A stretch of DNA of 64,000 bases from Parafrigoribacterium_A sp035571875 (GTDB lineage: Bacteria; Actinomycetota; Actinomycetes; Actinomycetales; Microbacteriaceae), in NCBI GenBank assembly GCA_035571875.1, contig DATNBR010000041.1, positions 77,227-141,226 of the forward strand. The letters are read 5' to 3'. Under the pieces are notes generated by a model. That model did no database searches, was not told where the DNA came from, and was given only the letters and a program-made list of their open reading frames with translations. This document shows, piece after piece, positions 36,379 through 42,511 of the stretch. A program made the position numbers and the translations under genes. Numbering within the stretch: position 1 is the first letter of the stretch; each line of letters begins with the position of its first letter.

Positions 36379-36842
36379 TTCTCGCGTCGCAGGATCGCCG
36401 CGAGGATGCCCATGCCGCCCACGAGCGTGACCAGGAGCGGCGCGAGGAGCGGCGGACCCATCTCGACGTTGTATCTGAAGTTCTTCCAGCCCCCGGGCTT
36501 CTGCCTGACACCTCGGCCATGCAGCCACACTCCCTGGAGCCCGTTGGCGACGATCGTCGCCGAGACGACGGGAAGCACCGTCTTCGCCGCTCGATGATTC
36601 ACCACACCAGCCACACCCGCGGCGGCCCCGATCGGCCCGAGCACGACCGGTGCCCACATCCACTTATTGCCGAAACTGGCCTTGTCATGCTCGAAGAAGA
36701 TCTCGGCCATCGTGACGAGGGCACCGGCTGCGGTCAGCGCGGAGAGGCTGCGCTCGAATCTGCCGGTGCGCACATCCCGCACGAGACGGTCGATGCCGTG
36801 GAGGTCTTTTCGGGTGTGGCGGGAATGCCGCAGTGCGGGCAT
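36375..36842 (-). CDS. membrane protein, first gene of the oxidoreductase operon
   Basis: A 155-residue protein with a basic N-terminus (MPALRHSRHTRKDLHGIDRL) and four predicted hydrophobic helices (LSALTAAGALVTMAEIFF, MWAPVVLGPIGAAAGVAGVV, VLPVVSATIVANGLQGVWL, PLLAPLLVTLVGGMGILAAIL). I do not recognise a named family. It is translationally coupled to the subunit 3-like gene, so it may anchor the GMC complex to the membrane or pass electrons to it, but no heme or metal motif is visible. ATG 36842 has GGAAAGAAG upstream. Confidence 0.7.
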   Translation of the reverse strand: MPALRHSRHTRKDLHGIDRLVRDVRTGRFERSLSALTAAGALVTMAEIFFEHDKASFGNKWMWAPVVLGPIGAAAGVAGVVNHRAAKTVLPVVSATIVANGLQGVWLHGRGVRQKPGGWKNFRYNVEMGPPLLAPLLVTLVGGMGILAAILRREK

Positions 36843-37016
36843 GTGCGGTGCTTCTTTCCGTCGTCGGTGATCACGGATCTCGCGATCGTCGAACGGCTCT
36901 CGCTTTCCACACTGCGCTCGTACCCGGCGCGCGGCCAAGGGGATTCCGTCAATACTCGACAAGCTCTAAGGCCGCTGTCACAGAACATCCAGCCTCATCG
37001 CGATGGGATGAGAAAA

Positions 37017-37041
37017 GGTCCCGGCCGCAACGACCGGGACC
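37017..37041 (-). terminator. intrinsic terminator of the oxygenase gene
   Basis: On the minus strand GGTCCCGG and CCGGGACC form an 8-bp stem with a nine-base loop, followed by TTTTCTC. It starts 25 bases after the stop at 37066, a canonical rho-independent arrangement. Confidence 0.8.
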
Positions 37042-37065
37042 CTCCAAGAAACTGCTAGACGCGGA

Positions 37066-37839
37066 TCACGCCTCGCTCATCGCGGCCTTCTCTGCCTGTC
37101 CCTTGGCCGCGTAGTACGCCGCGCGCGCCGCGATGCGACGCTCCTGCTCGGCCTGGCCGGCGTCGAGCACGTCCTGGGGAACCTCAACGTTCGGCACGCG
37201 GCTCACACCGTTGTACTTCGCGATGTAGGCGTCGAGTTCGGGCCCGGACTCCCAAGAGGTGATGAGGCAGTAGCGCGGCTCGGGGCTGTTGAGCGTCGTC
37301 GCGTGCCAGAGGCGCTGGGTGTCGACGATCAGCTGTGCACCGGCCGGAAGCGCCACCCGGTACTCCACGCTCGGGTCGGTGCGGTTGTCGCGCAGCACGA
37401 AGTAACTGTCGGCGTCGTCAGTGAGGTTGAAGAATCCGCGCACGACCCAGCCCGTGCCATCCGGGTTGAGCCTGTTGTTGTCGTCCTGGTGCAGGTTGTA
37501 GAGGCAGTCGGCGTAGCTGTTCGGCTGCAGCTCGATCACGCGGCAACGGCCGACATTGGCACCCGGCTCCTGGGCGCGGCGCGTGAGGTTCGGTGCCTTC
37601 TCGACCTGCGACGGAATCCACACGCCGTCCTTGTCGGTGCGCGGCGGCTTGTGGTTCCAGAAGCCGTTCACCTCGATCTCGCCCTTGGCACTCGCGAGCG
37701 GTGCGAAGCGGGTCTCACCCGAGGACTTCCAGTCGACGTATTCGAGATCGAGCCATTCCTTCGGATCGAGCTCCTGGTTGTAGCGGTCCAGAACCACGTA
37801 GCCGGTCTCTTCGAGAGCGGCAGACTTGATGTAACCCAT
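37066..37839 (-). CDS. putative 2-oxoglutarate/Fe(II)-dependent oxygenase
   Basis: A 257-residue protein I cannot place in a named family. Its middle fits the facial triad of 2-oxoglutarate/Fe(II) dioxygenases: His117-x-Asp119 (YNLHQDD), a distal His179 (QRLWHATT) 60 residues on, and Arg189 (EPRYCL) ten residues after that, which would bind 2-oxoglutarate; the strands between (WVVRGFFNL, AQLIVDT) suit the jelly-roll core. The C-terminus is a charged helix rich in Ala and Glu. Standing alone with its own terminator and an iron-box-like site 53 bases upstream, it could be an iron-responsive gene. The start at ATG 37839 is the best available; GAAAGG is rather far. Substrate unknown. Confidence 0.6.
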   Translation of the reverse strand: MGYIKSAALEETGYVVLDRYNQELDPKEWLDLEYVDWKSSGETRFAPLASAKGEIEVNGFWNHKPPRTDKDGVWIPSQVEKAPNLTRRAQEPGANVGRCRVIELQPNSYADCLYNLHQDDNNRLNPDGTGWVVRGFFNLTDDADSYFVLRDNRTDPSVEYRVALPAGAQLIVDTQRLWHATTLNSPEPRYCLITSWESGPELDAYIAKYNGVSRVPNVEVPQDVLDAGQAEQERRIAARAAYYAAKGQAEKAAMSEA

Positions 37840-37891
37840 GAGGCGGATTATTACCTTTCGTAGGGGGCCAGCACGTTTTAACAGGCCCAAC

Positions 37892-37905
37892 TTAGGCAAG
37901 CCTAA
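37892..37905. promoter_or_regulatory. DtxR/IdeR-like iron box
   Basis: TTAGGCAAGCCTAA is an inverted repeat, TTAGG-N4-CCTAA, identical in arms and spacing to half of the 19-bp DtxR/IdeR consensus (TTAGGTTAGGCTAACCTAA). It lies between the oxygenase gene (minus, start 37839) and the restriction gene (plus, start 37960) and could control either. Confidence 0.55.
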
Positions 37906-37959
37906 CAGCCGGGTCCGCCTAAACTGGGAGGGCCCGAGGCCAAGGAGAAACGCATACAG

Positions 37960-39987
37960 ATGAGTGCAGCCACGAACGTCGACGCCACCGCCGTCAATAC
38001 GATTCGCTGGCTCTCCGCCGCAGAGACGAGCATCGTCGTGCCCGTCTATCAGAGGCAATACCGCTGGGACATCGGCGGATGCGAGAAGCTGCTCGCCGAC
38101 GTTCGAGCCGTCGCGGACTCGGGCGATCGACAGACCCACTTCATCGGCTCGATCCTCTCGACGGCCGCTCATTCCGAGACCACGGATGCCGTGGCCAGCC
38201 CGGGCGAACTGGTGCTGATCGACGGCCAACAGCGCATCACCACGATCATGCTGTTGATCGCGGCGATGCAGCACAGCGTGCAGTCTTCGAACCCAGCACT
38301 CGCCGCGGAGCTGCAGAAGGTCCTGGTGCGCGCCACCGACCCATCCCGCACGAAGCTGCTCCCCCACCGCGAGTGGGCCCAGGTGTACGAGAGTGTCGTG
38401 CTCGATCGGCGGCCTGCGGAGGCTGAGCTGCGCGAGTCTCGGTTCGACGACAACTACGCCTTCTTCCGCAGCCAGGTGCCCGCGGATGAGGTACCCCGCA
38501 TCTGGCAGGGCCTGCAACGACTCGAGCACGTGTCCATCACGCTCGGCACCGATGCAAACGCCCAGCAGACCTTCGAGAGCCTCAACTCCACCGGCGAGCC
38601 GCTTCGCGACCATGAGCTCATCCACAACTACGTGCTCATGGGTCTCTCGCACGCCCAGCAGATCGAGGTCGAAGACGAGTTCTGGCTGCCGATCGAGGAG
38701 AACACGGGCGAGTCGATCGCCACCTTCTGGCGGCACTACATGGTCATGACGACGGGTCGCGAAATCGATACGGGCGATGGCCGAGGCGTCTACGACACCT
38801 TCCGCAGCCGCTTTCCGAGGCTCGACTTCGACATCCTCACGTCGCACGCCACTGAGTGGCGCGAGTACTCGGAGGTCTATCGCACGCTGCTCGACCCGTC
38901 GCGAGAGCCTGACCCGGAGCTCGCCCGCCAGCTCGGCTACGCCAACACATTCGGTCGTGCCATGTACCCGCTCGTCATGCGCGCGTACCACGACTACTCG
39001 CGCGGTTCGGCAGACCGGGGCGTCCTGATCGCGACCCTCGAGCACCTCCAGTCGCTGCTCATCCGCCGCACCGCGGTCGGGCTGAGCACGAACCGGCTGG
39101 TGGCTCGGCTGTGCCGCGCACGCAGCAAGGGATCCGACCGGCTGCTCACGGCGATCTCCCGCATCACGCCTTCTGACGAGCGCGTGCGCGTGGCCCTCAA
39201 GTACGGGGCGCTCCCCCATGCCGCGTATGTGCTCGGCCGCCTCGCCCAGGTGGAGAGTCTCGAAGGACTGGACGTCGAACACATCTTCCCGCTGGCTCCC
39301 GGCGACTCCTGGAGCGGTGACGGCATCCGCGAGTGGGCAGACTACAGCGAGGACGAGCAGAACAGTCACCGTGCCCTCGCCGAGACGCTCGGCAACCTCG
39401 CCCTGCTCGAAGAACCACTAGCGGAACGCGCTCTCGGTGCATCGTTCCCGCAGAAGCGCGCATCCGTCTACCCGAAGAGCGCGATAGCGGCGACGCACGA
39501 ACTCGCAGAAACGGATGCCTGGGGCACGTCCGCGATCGCGGATCGCACCGCGCGTCTCACCGTCGAGTTCCTGAAGGTCTGGGCGCGTCCCGCGACCGTC
39601 GACATCGACGACGACGGTCTCACCCCCATCCTCGATGCCCAGCGCAGGCGCGGTTGGCCCCTCGGCTGGGAGCGCGAGTTCGAGTACGTCGAATACCGCG
39701 GTGAGCACTGGGAGGTATACGACGTCAAGTATCTCTTCAACCGCATCTTCACACGGCTCTGGGCGGACTCCCGGGAGAATGTCGTCGCGTTCAGCGCGCG
39801 CCGCGGCGGGCCGATCTTCGAGGCGAAGTCGTGGAAGGGCCACTGGGACGAACTGGATGAGACCCATTTCCTCTACATGGGGTGGGACTCGAGGTACATG
39901 CTCACCGCGGTGCAGGGCGTGCTCGAGGAGGCGGGCCTCGCATCCGAGGTGTTCGTCAAGTACTCCTACATCGGTGCCGCCATGTAG
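37960..39987 (+). CDS. GmrSD-like type IV restriction/nuclease protein (DUF262-DUF1524)
   Basis: A 675-residue single chain. The N-terminal DUF262 (GmrS-like, ParB/Srx fold) domain shows VPVYQRQYRWD at 28-38 and LIDGQQRITTIMLL at 86-99; the DGQQR motif binds and cleaves nucleotide in GmrSD. The middle is helical. DUF1524 (GmrD-like His-Me nuclease) follows with LDVEHIFPLAPG; His441 is the catalytic residue, and ETLGNLALLE is its usual downstream motif. A C-terminal extension of about 130 residues (from LDAQRRRGWPLGW) is not part of the standard pair. The family cuts DNA with glucosylated hydroxymethylcytosine, an anti-phage defence, though its exact target here is unknown. AAGGAG lies 12 bases before the ATG. 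Confidence 0.85.
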   Translation: MSAATNVDATAVNTIRWLSAAETSIVVPVYQRQYRWDIGGCEKLLADVRAVADSGDRQTHFIGSILSTAAHSETTDAVASPGELVLIDGQQRITTIMLLIAAMQHSVQSSNPALAAELQKVLVRATDPSRTKLLPHREWAQVYESVVLDRRPAEAELRESRFDDNYAFFRSQVPADEVPRIWQGLQRLEHVSITLGTDANAQQTFESLNSTGEPLRDHELIHNYVLMGLSHAQQIEVEDEFWLPIEENTGESIATFWRHYMVMTTGREIDTGDGRGVYDTFRSRFPRLDFDILTSHATEWREYSEVYRTLLDPSREPDPELARQLGYANTFGRAMYPLVMRAYHDYSRGSADRGVLIATLEHLQSLLIRRTAVGLSTNRLVARLCRARSKGSDRLLTAISRITPSDERVRVALKYGALPHAAYVLGRLAQVESLEGLDVEHIFPLAPGDSWSGDGIREWADYSEDEQNSHRALAETLGNLALLEEPLAERALGASFPQKRASVYPKSAIAATHELAETDAWGTSAIADRTARLTVEFLKVWARPATVDIDDDGLTPILDAQRRRGWPLGWEREFEYVEYRGEHWEVYDVKYLFNRIFTRLWADSRENVVAFSARRGGPIFEAKSWKGHWDELDETHFLYMGWDSRYMLTAVQGVLEEAGLASEVFVKYSYIGAAM

Positions 39988-40068
39988 CTGATCGGCTCTG
40001 AACGGTCGGCGACAACCGCTCGCCAATCTCGTAGGCTGGCGGGGAAAGGCGACACACGGGAGGCTGCG

Positions 40069-40752
40069 ATGGCGCAGATGACGGTGCCTCAGACCACGGC
40101 GGCAGAAGTGCTCGAGGAGCTGGCAGCGCTCGACGACCCGAAGGTGCGCGCGGTCAACGCCAGGCACGGCGACGACCACGGCGTGAACCTCAGCCAGCTG
40201 CGAGCGCTCGCCAAGCGGCTACGAACCCAGCACGAGCTTGCACGGGAACTGTGGCGCACGGGCGAGACCCCCGCGCGACTGGTGGCGATTCTGATCTGTC
40301 AGCCGAAGTCGTTCGACGCGGCCGAACTGGACACGATGCTGCGCGAGACTCGCGTTCCGAAGGTGCTCGACTGGCTTGTGAACTACGTGATCAAGAAGAG
40401 CCCGCATGCCGAGCAACTGCGCGTGCGCTGGTTCGCCGACGCGGATGCCGTCGTCGCGAGCGCGGGCTGGGCACTGACCACCGAGCGCGTGACCACGGCA
40501 CCAGAGGGACTCGACCTGCCCGGCCTTCTCGACATCATCGGGGCCGAGATGAAGGACGCACCCGACCGGCTGCAGTGGGCGATGAACACCTGCCTCGGCA
40601 CCATCGGTATTCACCACGCCGAATACCGTGCTCGAGTAATGGCGATCGGTGAGCGCCTCGAAGTGCTCAAGGACTACCCGACCCCGCCGAACTGCACATC
40701 GCCGTACGTGCCGCTGTGGGTCGCCGAAATGGTGCGACGCCAGAACACCTAA
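40069..40752 (+). CDS. DNA alkylation repair family protein (AlkD-like HEAT repeats)
   Basis: A 227-residue all-helical protein of the DNA alkylation repair family (ALK/HEAT-like repeats). Family segments are HGVNLSQLRALAKRL, ELARELWRTGETPARLVA, VLDWLVNYVIKKSP, ASAGWALTTERV, DAPDRLQWAMNTCLGTIGI and a terminal NCTSPYVPLWV. AlkD enzymes excise bulky N3/N7-alkyl purines without base flipping, and DUF members of this subgroup are not all tested, so glycosylase activity is a family inference. It stands alone on the plus strand, 80 bases after the restriction gene. Confidence 0.8.
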   Translation: MAQMTVPQTTAAEVLEELAALDDPKVRAVNARHGDDHGVNLSQLRALAKRLRTQHELARELWRTGETPARLVAILICQPKSFDAAELDTMLRETRVPKVLDWLVNYVIKKSPHAEQLRVRWFADADAVVASAGWALTTERVTTAPEGLDLPGLLDIIGAEMKDAPDRLQWAMNTCLGTIGIHHAEYRARVMAIGERLEVLKDYPTPPNCTSPYVPLWVAEMVRRQNT

Positions 40753-40761
40753 CGTGTGGGG

Positions 40762-40834
40762 TGGGCCCTACCGGGATCGAACCGATGACATCCACGGTGT
40801 AAACGTGGCGCTCTACCAGCTGAGCTAAAGGCCC
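40762..40834 (-). tRNA. tRNA-Val (anticodon TAC)
   Basis: A 73-nt cloverleaf on the minus strand: a seven-pair acceptor stem starting GGGCCTT and closing AGGGCCC with discriminator A, a D arm GCTC-AGCTGGTA-GAGC, an anticodon stem CCACG/CGTGG with loop TTTACAC, and a T arm ATCGG-TTCGATC-CCGGT. The CCA end is not fully encoded (CCC follows). The anticodon TAC reads valine GTA and GTG. Confidence 0.96.
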
Positions 40835-40904
40835 GCGTTTTTCGAAAGCGAGTCGCGTCGAAAAGGCGTTCCCACAGCTTACAGGTCGGATGCGCCGGCG
40901 GACG

Positions 40905-41378
40905 TCAGACCGTGGCGGGAGCCAGTTCTGCGAGTGCCGCCCGATAGGCCTCGATCGAGCGCGCCTCGCCAGGAGCGGTGATGAAGCTCGCGCGGATGAT
41001 GCCGTGCACGTCGATCAGGAAGCTCGCGCGGTTCGCAAAGCCCTTGTGCTCGAGGAACACGCCGTATTCCTTGGCGACGGCACCGTGCGGCCAGAAGTCC
41101 GCGAGGAGGGTGAAGTCATAACCCTCCTTGTCGGCGAAGGCACGAAGCGTCGCCTTGGAGTCGACGGAGATCGCGAGCAACTCGGCATCGCTACCTGCGA
41201 ACAGGGAGAGATTGTCTCGCAACTCACAGAGCTCGCCCGTGCAGGTGCTGGAGAACGCGAGCGGGAAGAAGACCAGTGCAACCGGCTTCTTGCCGCGGAA
41301 GTCGCTCAACCGCACATGCTCACCGAACTGATTCGCGAGTTCGAAATCGGGTGCCTGGGTGTCGTTTTCCAGAGCCAT
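40905..41378 (-). CDS. peroxiredoxin (AhpE/BCP class)
   Basis: A 157-residue thiol peroxidase that reduces hydroperoxides. The thioredoxin-fold motif FFPLAFSSTCTGELCELRD holds the peroxidatic Cys46 in place of the usual TxxC, and Cys51 five residues later, the arrangement of bacterioferritin comigratory proteins where it acts as resolving cysteine. AhpE proper has only the first cysteine, so a two-cysteine mechanism is more likely here. ATG 41378 has AAAGGAAG upstream. It lies 70 bases from tRNA-Val on the same strand. Confidence 0.92.
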   Translation of the reverse strand: MALENDTQAPDFELANQFGEHVRLSDFRGKKPVALVFFPLAFSSTCTGELCELRDNLSLFAGSDAELLAISVDSKATLRAFADKEGYDFTLLADFWPHGAVAKEYGVFLEHKGFANRASFLIDVHGIIRASFITAPGEARSIEAYRAALAELAPATV

Positions 41379-41466
41379 GATGTCGCTTCCTTTCGGCCAC
41401 CTCGGCCGTTCAGACCGGGCGATTCGCCCGGCAAACACGATTGGCCATCTTACGCCGACTCGCGCT

Positions 41467-42333
41467 CTACCGCTGGATGGCGATCTCGAGCCTCAATTCG
41501 CGCGACTCTCCCGGCTGCAGGGCCAGCTGTCCCGGCTTCTGGGCGAAGTCGGCATCGAAGTCGAGCGGCGACGTCATCCCGAACCACGGTTCGATGCAGA
41601 CGAACTCACCGGGCGCCTTGCTCCACACCCCGAGGATCGGAAAGTCCGGGAAGTTCACGGTGATCGACGGTGCCCCGGGCGCCGTGTACCGCACCGAGCG
41701 ACTCTCAATGCTGTCGAAGATCACCGCATCGGCGGCGAACAGCGAGTCTCGCAACTCGAGGGTGGTTCCCAAGACCGGAGTGGGGAAGCCCTGCGGCAAC
41801 AGCAGGCCATCCTGCAGCCGCCTTATCGGCGCGGGTTCCTCGTGATCGAACTCGATCGTGTGCGAGTCACGAGAACGCGCACCGGGCAGGGGCCAACGGA
41901 ACCCCGGATGCGCTCCGAGCGAAGCATGCAGCGTCGCGTCCCCCGGGTTCTCCAGTCTGTAGCACACCTCGAGCGTGCCGCCGGTGAGCGTGTACCGCAG
42001 CTGCAGCACGAAGGGAAAGGGAAACTGCCGCCTCGTGCGCTCGTCGTCGACGAGCGTGAAGGTGAGGCTCTCGTCGCCCGAGCGCTCGACCGCAAACGGC
42101 AGGTCGCGCGCGAAGCCGTGCTGCGACATTGTGTACTGCCGGCCGTCGACGGTGAGTCGGTCATCCGGCACCCGCCCCACGATGGGGAACAGAACTGGCG
42201 CCCGCCTCGCCCACTCGCTGCCGCCTTGCCAGAGCAGCTCGCGCCCCTCCGAATCGCGAAGCGAACTCAGCTCGGCTCCGAGCTCGTTCACCGAGAGTGC
42301 GAGATGCTCGTTCTCCAACTCATAGAAGGTCAT
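41467..42333 (-). CDS. aldose 1-epimerase family protein
   Basis: A 288-residue galactose mutarotase-fold protein of the YeaD/LacX-like group that acts on sugars or hexose-6-phosphates. Catalytic residues by family: His in MSQHGFARDLPF, His in LGAHPGFRWP, and Glu in VCIEPWFGM; the LLWQGG and FPIVGRVPDD segments are typical of the group. The start is ATG 42333 with a leaderless-type box. It is divergent from aceE. Exact sugar unknown. Confidence 0.9.
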   Translation of the reverse strand: MTFYELENEHLALSVNELGAELSSLRDSEGRELLWQGGSEWARRAPVLFPIVGRVPDDRLTVDGRQYTMSQHGFARDLPFAVERSGDESLTFTLVDDERTRRQFPFPFVLQLRYTLTGGTLEVCYRLENPGDATLHASLGAHPGFRWPLPGARSRDSHTIEFDHEEPAPIRRLQDGLLLPQGFPTPVLGTTLELRDSLFAADAVIFDSIESRSVRYTAPGAPSITVNFPDFPILGVWSKAPGEFVCIEPWFGMTSPLDFDADFAQKPGQLALQPGESRELRLEIAIQR

Positions 42334-42339
42334 GAGGAG

Positions 42340-42345
42340 AGGCTA
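42340..42345 (-). promoter_or_regulatory. -10 box of the epimerase gene (leaderless)
   Basis: TAGCCT on the minus strand, six bases before the ATG at 42333. Confidence 0.55.
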
Positions 42346-42415
42346 GAACACGGCGTCCGCGGGTTCGACCCGCCGACCGTGTCGCGAGAGGCGCACCCCA
42401 CGTTCACGGCACAAC

Positions 42416-42421
42416 TAGAAT
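42416..42421 (+). promoter_or_regulatory. candidate -10 box of aceE
   Basis: TAGAAT, 90 bases before the aceE ATG, in the divergent spacer. It would give a leader of about 80 nt. No convincing -35 is seen. Confidence 0.4.
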
Positions 42422-42511
42422 TGGGCGGGCTTCGCACTGAGGGCGCCGATCGAAACCCGATTCTGCGTTCGCGAGGCACTTCTCCGTCCGCCAACAAGAG
42501 CGAGGTCAAGG

